NCBI RefSeq assembly: GCF_024400215.1
Contig: NZ_CP053748.1
Location: 4,774,001-4,838,000, forward strand
Source of the DNA: Massilia sp. erpn
GTDB taxonomy: Bacteria; Pseudomonadota; Gammaproteobacteria; Burkholderiales; Burkholderiaceae_D
DNA: 64,000 nt
Direction: 5' to 3'
In this document: piece by piece, positions 26,406 through 35,296 of the stretch
Layout: each line of letters starts with the position of its first letter
Numbering within the stretch: the first letter of the stretch is position 1
The notes under the pieces: model-generated
What the model saw: only the letters and a program-made list of their open reading frames with translations
Databases searched by the model: none
Told to the model about the DNA's origin: nothing
Program-made: the position numbers and the translations under genes

Positions 26406-26470
26406 GACAAACTCTCTTACGGTTGCCCAGGCATGGGCGGATCTGATCGGAATAAAGGGGAACTACGGGA

Positions 26471-26851
26471 TCAGGCCTGGGGCGGGCCGCGAGGTTTTGC
26501 CGCGTTCCATGCAAACAGCGGAACGGACGATTGATAGAACAACGATGGGCGCAGCGAGGAAGACAGGAGGATAGGCAGTTCGTATGCGCTGGTTGGCAGG
26601 GCCGCCAGCGAGGCGCCCATATGGCAGAAGGGGCAATGGTCCAGCACTGCGGCATGCTCCTGTGCTGGCGCCTCTTCGGTAGCGAAGATTTTCTGCATTC
26701 TTCCGGCATTGCTTGCCGAGCAGATGGTCGCGGTGATGAAACGCGCTTCGCGGGCGAAGACCTGCGACAGCGTCGGCGTCAATACGGCCAGCAGCAGGGC
26801 GCACAAAGCCACCCATGATGCGATCGAAAATGTATTGCGCCTCATGTTCAT
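26471..26851 (-). CDS. DUF2946-type small membrane/periplasmic protein
   Basis: A 126-residue protein with an N-terminal hydrophobic segment (IASWVALCALLLAVL), a central HCPFCHM motif, and a Pro-rich tail. The CPFCH motif and size match the DUF2946 family, which often neighbours TonB receptors and metal-related genes; its function is unknown. Two ATGs lie in frame three codons apart; the upstream one at 26851 is used. It precedes the TonB receptor gene with a 65-base gap on the same strand, so the three genes DUF2946-receptor-PepSY may form an operon. The cysteine pair could bind metal (inference). Confidence 0.75.
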   Translation of the reverse strand: MNMRRNTFSIASWVALCALLLAVLTPTLSQVFAREARFITATICSASNAGRMQKIFATEEAPAQEHAAVLDHCPFCHMGASLAALPTSAYELPILLSSSLRPSLFYQSSVPLFAWNAAKPRGPPQA

Positions 26852-26958
26852 AGCGGGATTGTAGCATGGGGCAAGTAGGGCGCGGCGGCACTTCCTCCTC
26901 GTTTGGCAATCCAGATCAAGATGCTAAACTGCTGCCTTCGTTAATGAAGGGAACTGGC

Positions 26959-27795
26959 ATGGCAGCACCGCAGGATTTGCGCATACGCGCTTTGCAATGT
27001 CTGGTCGAAACCGACCCGGCACGGAAAGCCGCGGCGGTGGCGGCCCTGGCCAGCGATGTGCGGGCTGGCCTGTGCACGCTGGATACACAGGCGGAACTGG
27101 TGGCGGCAAGCGGCATTCCGGGCCGGCCGCTCAAGCCCGAGCTGGTACCACCACGCCTGGTCGGGCGGCGCTCGATGGCGACGCTGGAAGGCCGCGCCAT
27201 GCTGGTTCACGCCTTGGCCCATATCGAATTCAACGCTGTCAACCTGGCGCTGGATGCGGTCTGGCGCTTTGCCGGCATGCCCGCCCAGTACTACAGCGAC
27301 TGGCTGCGCGTGGCGGATGAGGAAGCCCTGCATTTCTCGCTGCTTGACGCTCATCTGCGCGCGCTGGGCTGCCATTATGGCGAATATCCGGCCCATGGCA
27401 GTCTGTGGGAGATGGTGGAAAAGACCAGCGGCGATGTGCTGGCGCGCATGGCGCTCGTGCCGCGCACGATGGAGGCGCGTGGACTCGACGCCAACCCCGC
27501 CCTGCGTGCCAAGCTGGCCCAGGCCGGCGACCAGGACGCCGCCAATATCCTCGACATCATCCTGCGCGACGAAATCGGTCATGTGGAAGTCGGCAACCGC
27601 TGGTACGGCTATCTATGCCGCCAGCGCAGCCTGGAACCGCGCGCCACCTACGCTGAACTGACGGTGCAATACAAGGCGCCGGTCATGCGCGGCCCCTTCA
27701 ACCTGGAGGCGCGGCGCCAGGCCGGCTTTACCGAGGAGGAGCTGGACGACCTGTGCTACTCGGTGGGCCGGATCTCGAATCCGCCGGAAGAATAG
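26959..27795 (+). CDS. DUF455 ferritin-like protein
   Basis: A 278-residue protein matching the DUF455 family: an N-terminal LRIRALQCLVETDPARKAA, the stretch PGRPLKPELVPPRLVGRR, then a four-helix ferritin-like part. Possible diiron ligands lie in HALAHIEFNA, DEEALHFSLL and DEIGHVEVGN, spaced as in ferritin-like oxidases. The family is conserved in proteobacteria but its substrate is not known. The ATG at 26959 is chosen because AAGGGA lies six bases upstream; in-frame starts at 26944 and 26866 are less likely. Its last 40 bases overlap the 3' end of the convergent acylphosphatase gene. Confidence 0.85.
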   Translation: MAAPQDLRIRALQCLVETDPARKAAAVAALASDVRAGLCTLDTQAELVAASGIPGRPLKPELVPPRLVGRRSMATLEGRAMLVHALAHIEFNAVNLALDAVWRFAGMPAQYYSDWLRVADEEALHFSLLDAHLRALGCHYGEYPAHGSLWEMVEKTSGDVLARMALVPRTMEARGLDANPALRAKLAQAGDQDAANILDIILRDEIGHVEVGNRWYGYLCRQRSLEPRATYAELTVQYKAPVMRGPFNLEARRQAGFTEEELDDLCYSVGRISNPPEE

Positions 27796-28034
27796 GCCAG
27801 CGGCGCATCGTCGCTGACGCCGACCTTGCTGACGCGCGCAGCGGGCGGACCCGATTGCGCCCAGCGCACAATGGCGTCCACGCTGGCCGCGTCGCCATCG
27901 ACGCAGGCTTCCACCGAGCCGTCGCGCCGGTTGCGCACCCAACCCCTCAGGCCCAGTCTACGGGCCTGTTCCGAGAAGGCGTAGCGGTAGCCCACGCCCT
28001 GCACCAGGCCTTCAACAAGTATGCGTTTGCTCAT
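27756..28034 (-). CDS. acyP: acylphosphatase
   Basis: A 92-residue acylphosphatase, the normal size for this small cytoplasmic enzyme that hydrolyses acyl phosphates. The signature VQGVGYRYAF with the phosphate-binding Arg and the second signature GWVRNRRDGSVE with the catalytic Asn are both present. ATG preceded by GAGAGAG. Tail-to-tail overlap of 40 bases with the DUF455 gene on the other strand. The next gene upstream on the same strand is the secreted hydrolase at 28052-29137, 17 bases away. Confidence 0.92.
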   Translation of the reverse strand: MSKRILVEGLVQGVGYRYAFSEQARRLGLRGWVRNRRDGSVEACVDGDAASVDAIVRWAQSGPPAARVSKVGVSDDAPLAYSSGGFEIRPTE

Positions 28035-28051
28035 GACTCTCTCGCAGATTG

Positions 28052-29137
28052 TCAGCGCAGCAGCGGCCGCACTTTCGTGGTCAGCACCTTGTACTGCGCT
28101 TCAACCATGATGTGATTGTGATCGTGGCCGGTGCGCGGCAGCAGGAAGTATTCCTTTTGCGGCGCGCTGATCGAGTCGAAATAGCGCTTCGCCACTTCGG
28201 GAACACTGGTCAGGTCTTCGGCGCCCATGATCATAAATACCGGCATCTGGAAATCAGTACCAAGTTTTGGCAGATCGAGGGTGTAGTGCATGCCATCGCC
28301 CTTCATCCCCACGTATTGCAGCCAGGAGAAGTCCTCCCCCTTGCCGTAATTGATCAGCGCCTCGTCATTCGAATACTGCGGGGCGCGCGACCACCAGGAC
28401 GGCGGCGCGGGATCGGTGGCTTTGGCTTCGTAGATGCGCGAGATGCGGCGCAGCAGGCCAGGCGTGCGCGGATTGGTCCATGGCGGCAAGCCAAAGCCCT
28501 CCAGCATCTCCACCGTTTTCCTGTCGCCGGCCGCGCGCGCCAGTTCCAGGGTTTTGCGGTAGGCTTCCTTGTCGTTGTCCGGACCGACCAATTGGCCTGT
28601 GCCGACATAGGCCACAAACAGATCCGGCCGCCGTTTGGCTATATGCACGCCCAGCGCCGACCCCCAGGAGCCGCCGAACAGGATCAGCTTTCGGGCATTC
28701 AGGTGCTTCGCCGCGAAGGCCGCAACCTCCACACCATCGGCCGCCAGGCCTTCCAGGCTCAGGATATGTTCTTCGGTTTCCGGATCAATGGGATTGCGGC
28801 CGTAAGTCTGGCCCGCGCCGCGCTGGTCCCAGTGGACGAAGGTGAACTCCTTTTCCCAGGGCCGGTATGGACTGTTGGCGTAGGGCGTCATGGGATTGCC
28901 CGGCCCGCCATGCACAAAGAGGATGACCGGATTCCTGCAGTCCTCGCCCTTGATCGTCACCCACTGCTCGATGCCCCCGATCTTGACGAAGCCTTCCTCG
29001 TTGATCGCCTTGCCGCTGCGGCATTCGATGGGTGCAGCGCCGATGACATTGATCTGGGGCGTAATGGTCTGTGCGCCGAGGCTCAAGGGCAGCAGCAAAA
29101 ATAAGGAAGCGATGCAGAAGCCGGACAGATAGCGCAT
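28052..29137 (-). CDS. secreted alpha/beta hydrolase, proline iminopeptidase-like
   Basis: A 361-residue protein with a signal peptide (cleavage near SLGAQ). The oxyanion motif HGGPG (76-80) and the nucleophile elbow GGSWGS (Ser157) are those of peptidase family S33; the acid in GAEDLTS and the His in RTGHDHNH complete a plausible triad. It should cleave N-terminal residues or small esters in the periplasm; the substrate is unknown. The ribosome binding site is weak. It lies upstream of acylphosphatase on the same strand and may be co-transcribed with it, though no functional link is clear. Confidence 0.85.
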   Translation of the reverse strand: MRYLSGFCIASLFLLLPLSLGAQTITPQINVIGAAPIECRSGKAINEEGFVKIGGIEQWVTIKGEDCRNPVILFVHGGPGNPMTPYANSPYRPWEKEFTFVHWDQRGAGQTYGRNPIDPETEEHILSLEGLAADGVEVAAFAAKHLNARKLILFGGSWGSALGVHIAKRRPDLFVAYVGTGQLVGPDNDKEAYRKTLELARAAGDRKTVEMLEGFGLPPWTNPRTPGLLRRISRIYEAKATDPAPPSWWSRAPQYSNDEALINYGKGEDFSWLQYVGMKGDGMHYTLDLPKLGTDFQMPVFMIMGAEDLTSVPEVAKRYFDSISAPQKEYFLLPRTGHDHNHIMVEAQYKVLTTKVRPLLR

Positions 29138-29176
29138 GAAAGTCAGTGAAATGTTGGCGACTTGGCACTATAGCAT

Positions 29177-29202
29177 GTGGCGGCGTTCGGCCATGCCGCC
29201 AC
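29177..29202 (-). terminator. hairpin downstream of the repeat protein gene
   Basis: GTGGCGGC and GCCGCCAC form a perfect 8-bp stem with a 10-base loop, about 20 bases past the stop of the gene at 29223. There is no T-run, so termination efficiency is uncertain. Confidence 0.4.
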
Positions 29203-29222
29203 TTCCAGCCACTGCCCGCAAA

Positions 29223-29996
29223 TCAGTAACGGCGCACGATCAGCTGTTTAATCTGTCCGGGTGTTTTGATTTGCCAGCCCAGCGGTACGGGAGAACCGAA
29301 GGCGGTCCAGATTTCCGTGCCGACCGGCAGGGTCTTGACCTTGGTGATCTCGTTTTTCAGGCTGCCCGCGGTGGTCACGACCCAGCCGTCGGGAATCGGC
29401 GAACCGATCGTCACCCAGATGGCGGTGTAGTTCGGCACGTCCTTCACTTTGGTGATGGTGTTTTTGACGCTGCCTGCCGTCGTGATAACCCAGTCTTTCG
29501 GAATGGGGGAGCCGAGATTGACGTACGCCGTCGAATAATCCGGCACGCCATTGACATTGGTGATCTGGTTGCGGATGCTGCCCGCCTCGGTGATGACCCA
29601 GCCGTCAGGTATCGGCGAACCGTAGGCCGCCATATAGGTTGTCCAGGGGGCGGAGCCGACGATTTTCGTGATCTGGTTGGTGACGCTGCCGGCTTGCGAA
29701 ATGATCCAGCCGTCGGGAACGGCGACCACCGGAAGGCCCGTGCTGAAATACACATACACGATTTCCCCTGTCGAGGCGGACGTGACGTCGCTAATGAGCC
29801 AACTCGTGCTGTTAACGTTGGTCACGACCCATCCGGACGGCACGGACGAATAGGCCGGAACCCAGCGGGTCGGGTAACTGCCGCTGAGGGCTGTTGCGGC
29901 GGGCTTTTCCACGGCGGCTGCGGGCAGGGCGCAGGCGCCAATGGCGCCGGCGATGAAGAGGGAATGGACTGCAATCTTCCAATACGATTTCGACAT
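29223..29996 (-). CDS. secreted protein built of 36-residue tandem repeats, function unknown
   Basis: A 257-residue protein with a signal peptide (cleavage near PAAAVE). The mature part is almost entirely tandem repeats: the P-x-G/D-W element recurs near residues 94, 130, 166, 202 and 238, an exact 36-residue period, with a diverged first copy near 52. The unit reads roughly PDGWVITxAGSxxNxITKV followed by about ten variable residues and GSPIP. No enzyme motif or membrane segment is seen. Such a repeat could form a beta-solenoid or propeller-like adhesin or a carbohydrate-binding array (inference). AGGGAGG precedes the start. It lies 104 bases after norD on the same strand with its own ribosome binding site. 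I do not recognise the family. Confidence 0.8.
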   Translation of the reverse strand: MSKSYWKIAVHSLFIAGAIGACALPAAAVEKPAATALSGSYPTRWVPAYSSVPSGWVVTNVNSTSWLISDVTSASTGEIVYVYFSTGLPVVAVPDGWIISQAGSVTNQITKIVGSAPWTTYMAAYGSPIPDGWVITEAGSIRNQITNVNGVPDYSTAYVNLGSPIPKDWVITTAGSVKNTITKVKDVPNYTAIWVTIGSPIPDGWVVTTAGSLKNEITKVKTLPVGTEIWTAFGSPVPLGWQIKTPGQIKQLIVRRY

Positions 29997-30100
29997 AAAC
30001 CTCCCTATGGTGATGGATTTTTACGCAAATGCGTGCTTTTATACTAACATGCCGATTTGGGCCATCAGCGCCTCATGGTCCTGGCGTGGGATGGGAATGA

Positions 30101-32113
30101 TCAGTCGGCAGTGAGCCGGCGCAGCCATTGCAGCAGCGCGGCAGGCAGCAACTTGGGTTCGGGCAGCAGGCAGTAGCCGTGCGGGCCGAATATTTGCGGC
30201 AGGTAGTCCGCCGCCTGGCGGTCTATGGTCAGGCAGAACGGAGATATGCCCTGCAGCCGGCATTCGTTCACCGCCTGGCGCATGTCTTCGACGCCATAAC
30301 AGCCCTCATACTGGTCGCAGTCGTTTGGCTTGCCATCGGATAGCAGGATCAGCAAACGGTGCTGAGTGCCCAGGGCCATCAGCTGGGCCGCGGCGTGGCG
30401 CAACGCGGCGCCGGCCCGCGTGTAGCGCTCCGGCTCAAGGCCGGCGATTCTGCGCGCGATGGCCGGGCTGTAGCTTTCGTCAAAGCCTTTGACGGCGCGC
30501 ACCGTGACGCCTTGCGGTCCTTCGCCGGAAAATGCCTGCACCGCAAAGCGTTCCTGCATGCCCTGCAATGCGATGCAGACCAGCAGCAAGGCTTCGCGTT
30601 CGATGTCGATCACGCGGCGCGAACTGTTTAACCAGCTGTCGGTGGAGCCGCTGACGTCGGCCAGCAGCATGATCGCCGTATCGCGCCGCGCGCGGATTTC
30701 GCGCTGGTAAAGACGCTGTTCCGGCGATAGGCCGACCATCCTGTCGGCGCGGCTGTCCATCCAGGCTTGCAGATCGATTTCATCGCCTTCCGGCTGCCGC
30801 TGAACGCGCAGCCGCCGCGCGCGCAGCATTTCAAAGCGTCGCCGCACTTCGGCAAGCATGCCACCGTAATTCCGCAATGTTTGCGCTACCCAGTCTTCGG
30901 GGCCGGATTCCGCCATGACGGTATGCACCGCCGCGTAACGCTGCCGGTACGACTGGCTGCCATAATCCCATTCCGGGTAAAGCGTGGTGATGCCGCTGGC
31001 GCCATGCGCTGAGGGCGGCGGCACGGCGGTGCGCGCTGCGCGCTCAGGAAGGTCGTCCGACAGCAGGTACTCCTTCGGGCGGCCAGGCGCGACGATCAGG
31101 CGTGCCTCGGCCAGCTCAGAGAGGGCGTCGGCATAGTCTTCGGCGGCGGTGTCGGCATCGCGGTCCAGCGGGCGCTGCAAGCCCATGGGATCTTCCGCCT
31201 TTTCCTGCGGCTGCGCGGTTTGCACCATGGATGGTCCCTGGCGGCTGGCGTCGTCCTCTCCGTCCGACGCCTGGCGCACGGCAGGACGGCGCGGCAGGCG
31301 CGCGCTGCGGCTTTGCCCAGGCGCCTCGCCATTGGCCCGCGCTCCTGCGGCCGGGAGCAAGGCGGCTGGCCTGCGCAGTTCTCCGCTCCAGGCATCCAGC
31401 CACAAAGCCGGTGCGCGCAAGCCATGGGACTCGGCCGCGAGGCATTCGGCCAGAGCCTCGGCCTGGCGCAAAACCTCGGAGGCAGCAGGCGACTGCACCG
31501 TCGGTTCCAATGGCTGCGCCAGTGTGTCGCGCAGCATCTTCTCGATGGCGCGGGCTGGCGGTGCGAAGGCCGAAAGCTGCGGGCGGGCGAACAACGCTTG
31601 CATGCGCCAGGCGTTCAGCGGTTCCCGCATACCGGGTGCCAGTTGCAGCAAGGCCCGGTCGGCGGCGTCGGCTTCCATAATCTGATAGAGGGCCAGCAGA
31701 AAGGGCGATGCGCTGGCGGGCAGGCTGGCGGCACTGCCGCGCACTGCACGCATCGCCTGCTGCAAGGCCATTACCCGGTATTGGGCAAGAGCGGCTTGCG
31801 AATCGCTGCCAGGCAGGGTTGGTGGCAGCCAGATATGGCTGCCATCCGTCGCTGGCAAGGCTGCGCTGCGGGAGGGAAGCTGCGGGCGCTGAAAGAGGCG
31901 GCTTAAAACAGTGGCAGACAATGGAGCCGGCGCGGGACGAAAAGCGAAGGCCGCGCCAAACAAGCTATGGCAAAGCAGTTCCAGGCGGCGCGACACGTCG
32001 GCCAATGCCAGCAAGGGCGGTTCCGCATTGGCGCGATGCAGCCGCCAATGGGCCTGCATATAGCTCGCCGCGTGCATGGCGGCGTCGGTGATGACGTCTT
32101 CCGCTTCGGCCAT
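30101..32113 (-). CDS. norD: nitric oxide reductase activation protein NorD
   Basis: A 670-residue protein with a C-terminal von Willebrand A domain whose metal-ion-dependent adhesion site is ADVSGSTDSW, with LLSDGKPND further on. This is the CbbO/NorD family, which works with a MoxR-type ATPase (NorQ, adjacent) to insert the iron cofactors or activate the NorCB complex. The middle is low complexity and charged, as in other NorD proteins. It starts 4 bases after norQ and is the last gene of norCBQD. No signal peptide; cytoplasmic. Confidence 0.93.
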   Translation of the reverse strand: MAEAEDVITDAAMHAASYMQAHWRLHRANAEPPLLALADVSRRLELLCHSLFGAAFAFRPAPAPLSATVLSRLFQRPQLPSRSAALPATDGSHIWLPPTLPGSDSQAALAQYRVMALQQAMRAVRGSAASLPASASPFLLALYQIMEADAADRALLQLAPGMREPLNAWRMQALFARPQLSAFAPPARAIEKMLRDTLAQPLEPTVQSPAASEVLRQAEALAECLAAESHGLRAPALWLDAWSGELRRPAALLPAAGARANGEAPGQSRSARLPRRPAVRQASDGEDDASRQGPSMVQTAQPQEKAEDPMGLQRPLDRDADTAAEDYADALSELAEARLIVAPGRPKEYLLSDDLPERAARTAVPPPSAHGASGITTLYPEWDYGSQSYRQRYAAVHTVMAESGPEDWVAQTLRNYGGMLAEVRRRFEMLRARRLRVQRQPEGDEIDLQAWMDSRADRMVGLSPEQRLYQREIRARRDTAIMLLADVSGSTDSWLNSSRRVIDIEREALLLVCIALQGMQERFAVQAFSGEGPQGVTVRAVKGFDESYSPAIARRIAGLEPERYTRAGAALRHAAAQLMALGTQHRLLILLSDGKPNDCDQYEGCYGVEDMRQAVNECRLQGISPFCLTIDRQAADYLPQIFGPHGYCLLPEPKLLPAALLQWLRRLTAD

Positions 32114-32117
32114 ATGC

Positions 32118-32924
32118 TCAGATCAGGGTGGCGTCCAGCAGATCGCGCATGGCGCCCAGCAGCGGGGCTTCGTCCGACAGCGGCGCGATGATGGCGCTGT
32201 TGCAGGCCTCACGCACAGGAATGCCACTGGCGATCAGGCGCGCGGCAGCGACCAGCAGCCGGGTGCTGGGCACTTCGGCCAGGCCGCGCTCCTGCAGGGC
32301 GCGCAGACGCTGCGCCAGCGTGACCAGGGCGTGGGCCTGCGCACGCTCGATCCCGCCCTCGCGTTGCACGATGGCGCATTCGCGTTCAGCCGGCGGAAAG
32401 TCAAAATCGAGTGCGACGAAGCGCTGGCGGGTGCTCGGTTTCATATCCTTGAGCATGCGCTGGTAGCCTGGGTTGTACGACACCACCAGTTGAAAACCCG
32501 GCGCCGCCGCCAGCACCTCGCCGGTCTTGTCGATCGGCAGGATGCGGCGGTGGTCGGTGAGCGGATGCAGCACCACCACCGTATCCTGGCGCGCCTCCAC
32601 GATTTCGTCCAGATAGCAGATGGCGCCACTGCGCACCGCGCGCGTCAGCGGACCATCCTGCCATATCGTCCCATCATGCCCGATCAGGAAACGCCCAATC
32701 AGGTCGCTCGCGCTCAGATCGTCGTGGCAGGCGATGGTGATCAGCGGCCGCGCGAGCTTCCACGCCATATACTCCACAAAACGCGTCTTGCCGCAGCCGG
32801 TCGGGCCTTTCAGCATCACGGCCAGCTGGCGCGCATGACATTGCTCGAACAGCGCCACCTCGTTGCCGCCCGCCAGATAGTATGGTGCTTCCGGCGGGCG
32901 CATATCCATCACGGCTGCACTCAA
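32118..32924 (-). CDS. norQ: MoxR-type AAA+ ATPase NorQ
   Basis: A 268-residue AAA+ ATPase with Walker A GPTGCGKT, Walker B in ICYLDEIVEA, and sensor-type NPGYQ. This is the MoxR/CbbQ/NorQ family, partner of the VWA protein NorD in activating nitric oxide reductase. It is separated from norB by one base and from norD by four, so the four nor genes are translationally close. Cytoplasmic. Length is normal for the family. Confidence 0.95.
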   Translation of the reverse strand: MSAAVMDMRPPEAPYYLAGGNEVALFEQCHARQLAVMLKGPTGCGKTRFVEYMAWKLARPLITIACHDDLSASDLIGRFLIGHDGTIWQDGPLTRAVRSGAICYLDEIVEARQDTVVVLHPLTDHRRILPIDKTGEVLAAAPGFQLVVSYNPGYQRMLKDMKPSTRQRFVALDFDFPPAERECAIVQREGGIERAQAHALVTLAQRLRALQERGLAEVPSTRLLVAAARLIASGIPVREACNSAIIAPLSDEAPLLGAMRDLLDATLI

Positions 32925-32925
32925 A

Positions 32926-34287
32926 TCAGGCTCCCCTCGGCTGCGCCGCTGCCGCCGCAGTTTCCAGTTCGATTTCGAAACGCGGCGCGTGGCGGAAGAA
33001 GTCGATGATGAAGAGCGCCACCCCGCAGGCGAACAGCGAAGCGGTCGCCAGCAGCATCAGGAAGTGGACCTGGATCTTGAGCTGGGCGTCGAGGAAGCCC
33101 AGTCCCATGATGCGCTCCAGATAAACCTGTCCGATGCCCGCCGTGGCGAAGGAAAGCGTCATGCCGAACATGCCCGCGATCTGCATCCAGAAGGCCCAGT
33201 AGCCGAGCGGCGTTCCCTCGTCGGGACGTTTGGTCAGCGAGGGCATGGCGAAGCTGATCATGGCCATGACGATCATGGCATACGCGCCGTAGAAGGCCGC
33301 GTGGCCGTGCATGGCGGTGATCAGCGTGCCGTGCGTCCACTTGTTCACTTGGGGGAAGGTGTGGGCCAGACCCAGCAAACCCGCGCCAAACAGGGTGAAC
33401 ACGGCGCTGCCCACGGTCCAGTGCAAGGCCAGCTTGTTGGGATGGGCCATGCCGCTGCGGCGGATGCTGGAATAGGCATACACCGCCATGCCCACCAGGG
33501 CCACCGGTTCCAGCGCGCTGAAAATGCCGCCAATAAGCAGCCAGTAGGAAGGCACGCCCACCCAGTAATAGTGATGCGCGGTGCCGAGAATGCCCGCGAT
33601 GAAGACCAGACCGACGATCACGTACAGCCACTTTTCCATCACCTCGCGGTCGGCGCCGGACAGGCGGATCAGCAGATAGGCCAGGAAGCCGCCCTGTATC
33701 ATTTCCCATACGCCTTCCACCCACAGGTGAATCGTCCACCAGCGGTAGAAGATCGATACCGTATAGTTTTCGTAGTGGAGCAGCGCCGGGAGATACAGCA
33801 CGGCGGCCAGTCCCAGGCCGCCAATCAGCACGCCTTCCGTGGTGGTGAGACGTCCGGATTTGCGGATCGTCATGCCGACGTTGTAAAGGAAGATCAGCAT
33901 CACGATCACAATCACGATCTTGTGCGGCAGTGGCTGTTCCAGCAGCTTGTTGCCGGTCCCCCAGCGGAACAGGTAGCCGATGATGGCGGTCACGCCCATC
34001 ACCACCCATAGCACCAGCTGGACGATGGCCAGCCGCACGCTATGCAGTTCGGTGCGCGACTCGTCAGGCACCATCCAGTAAGTCGCGCCCATGAAACCGG
34101 TGAGCACCCACACGATCAGCAGATTGGTGTGGATCACCTTGGTGACGTCAAAGGGCAGTATATGCAGCAAGGGGTCGGGGCCAAGATATTTGGCCGCCGA
34201 CAGCAGGCCAAACACCAGCTGCAGGCCAAACAGGGCGACGGCGACGGCGAAATACCAGTAGGCGACGGATTGCGATTTGTATCTCAT
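32926..34287 (-). CDS. norB: nitric oxide reductase subunit B (cytochrome c-dependent)
   Basis: A 453-residue, roughly twelve-helix membrane protein of the heme-copper oxidase superfamily that reduces two NO to N2O. Metal ligands are visible: HTNLLIVW and HGTLITAMHGH for hemes b and b3, GTAHHYYWVG plus a glutamate-rich WVEGVWEMIQGG for the FeB site. It lacks the N-terminal cytochrome c-like extension of quinol-dependent NorZ, so it needs NorC, which lies directly upstream (13-base gap). C-terminal cytoplasmic tail is Ala-rich. Confidence 0.97.
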   Translation of the reverse strand: MRYKSQSVAYWYFAVAVALFGLQLVFGLLSAAKYLGPDPLLHILPFDVTKVIHTNLLIVWVLTGFMGATYWMVPDESRTELHSVRLAIVQLVLWVVMGVTAIIGYLFRWGTGNKLLEQPLPHKIVIVIVMLIFLYNVGMTIRKSGRLTTTEGVLIGGLGLAAVLYLPALLHYENYTVSIFYRWWTIHLWVEGVWEMIQGGFLAYLLIRLSGADREVMEKWLYVIVGLVFIAGILGTAHHYYWVGVPSYWLLIGGIFSALEPVALVGMAVYAYSSIRRSGMAHPNKLALHWTVGSAVFTLFGAGLLGLAHTFPQVNKWTHGTLITAMHGHAAFYGAYAMIVMAMISFAMPSLTKRPDEGTPLGYWAFWMQIAGMFGMTLSFATAGIGQVYLERIMGLGFLDAQLKIQVHFLMLLATASLFACGVALFIIDFFRHAPRFEIELETAAAAAQPRGA

Positions 34288-34300
34288 CTGGCGGCTCCCC

Positions 34301-35143
34301 TTATTTCAATGAGCTTAGATAGGCGGCCAACTGCTCCAACTCCTGCGGCGACATCGATTTGCCGTAGGTGGTGGGCATGAAGGACACGCCATTGGCCGAG
34401 AACATGGCCCCCGGCACCAGATGCGCGCTCGGTTCCGTGATCGATTCACGGATATAGCCCGCCAAATCCTTCGCCTGGCCGCGATAGCTGCCGCTGGCCA
34501 GCAAAGTCTGGGTGCGACCAGCCAGTCCGGCCAGACTGGGACCGGCCATGTTCACGCCGGGCGCGATCGAATGGCAGGCGGCGCAGGCCGGCGTGGCGCT
34601 GCGGAACAGGCGCTCGCCCAGCGCCACCGGATCTTCCGCACCGCTGACCGGACGCGCGGCGGGAGGCGTGGCCGCCGCCGTGGCGCTGGACTGGTCGGTG
34701 CCGGGGAAGGTCGACCCCGTCACCAGGATGGGGCGCGGCGGCCAGCCCTGGTTGTCCACATTGCTGACCCAGTCGAGGAAAGCATACAGGTCGGCGATAT
34801 CGCCATCGCTCAGATCCTGCTTCGGCATCAGCCGGCGGTGGCGCGTCTCGTCATAGAATTTGGAGGGATCGCGCATATAGGCTGTCAGATAGGCCTCGCC
34901 GCGCAGCTTGGTGATCTTGGTCAGATCGGGGGCATAGTAAGCGCCCTCGCCGAACAAGGTATGGCAGTTGATGCAGTTATTGTTGTGCCAGACGTCCTTG
35001 CCACGCGTGACGGCGGGGCTGATTTTGTCGGCATTGGTGAGTTTGCCGAATTGACGATGGCTGTCCAGGGTCAGGCCGAGGAAGGCCGCGCTGGCGAGAA
35101 GGGTCGATGTAACCGCGAAAAGCCGCGCCTGCCGTTTATTCAT
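34301..35143 (-). CDS. norC: nitric oxide reductase subunit C fused to an extra cytochrome c domain
   Basis: A 280-residue protein. Residues 1-140 are a normal NorC: an N-terminal membrane anchor (LFAVTSTLLASAAFLGL), one heme c site CINCH (57-61) and a Met ligand near 106. Family members usually stop near residue 150. Here a Ser/Thr/Ala/Pro linker (about 148-170) leads into a second cytochrome c domain with CAACH (187-191) and a Met ligand in SFMPTTYG (Met256). The extra heme may act as a built-in electron donor to NorC (inference). AGGAGA precedes the ATG at 35143; an upstream in-frame start at 35191 would run into the preceding small gene and is rejected. Confidence 0.93.
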   Translation of the reverse strand: MNKRQARLFAVTSTLLASAAFLGLTLDSHRQFGKLTNADKISPAVTRGKDVWHNNNCINCHTLFGEGAYYAPDLTKITKLRGEAYLTAYMRDPSKFYDETRHRRLMPKQDLSDGDIADLYAFLDWVSNVDNQGWPPRPILVTGSTFPGTDQSSATAAATPPAARPVSGAEDPVALGERLFRSATPACAACHSIAPGVNMAGPSLAGLAGRTQTLLASGSYRGQAKDLAGYIRESITEPSAHLVPGAMFSANGVSFMPTTYGKSMSPQELEQLAAYLSSLK

Positions 35144-35151
35144 ATGGTCTC

Positions 35152-35271
35152 CTAAACGTTGATGTCCGGCCAGTAGCGCAGGGCCGTCCATCCGCCATAG
35201 GCCATCGCCACTGCCAGCAAGACTAAGATCAGGTAAGCAAATCCTTTAAGCGCTGCAAGCCATCCTTGCAT
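35152..35271 (-). CDS. 39-residue single-pass membrane protein between napC and norC
   Basis: A short gene with a perfect AGGAGG five bases or so before its ATG at 35271. It encodes MQGWLAALKG, then a hydrophobic helix (about residues 11-25, LILVLLAVAMA) and a C-terminal LRYWPDINV. It starts 25 bases after the napC stop and ends 8 bases before the norC ATG; its stop overlaps the norC ribosome binding site, so it should be co-translated with norC. I do not recognise it. A small accessory subunit of NapC or NorBC is plausible by position (inference). It does not resemble NapE, which is present separately at 39178. Confidence 0.72.
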   Translation of the reverse strand: MQGWLAALKGFAYLILVLLAVAMAYGGWTALRYWPDINV

Positions 35272-35296
35272 TCTTCAACCTCCTGTTTTCAGTGTG

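Noticed and set aside
29136..30047. 303-codon plus-strand frame
   Set aside because: Shadow of the 36-residue repeat gene; the minus frame has a signal peptide, ribosome binding site and true periodicity.
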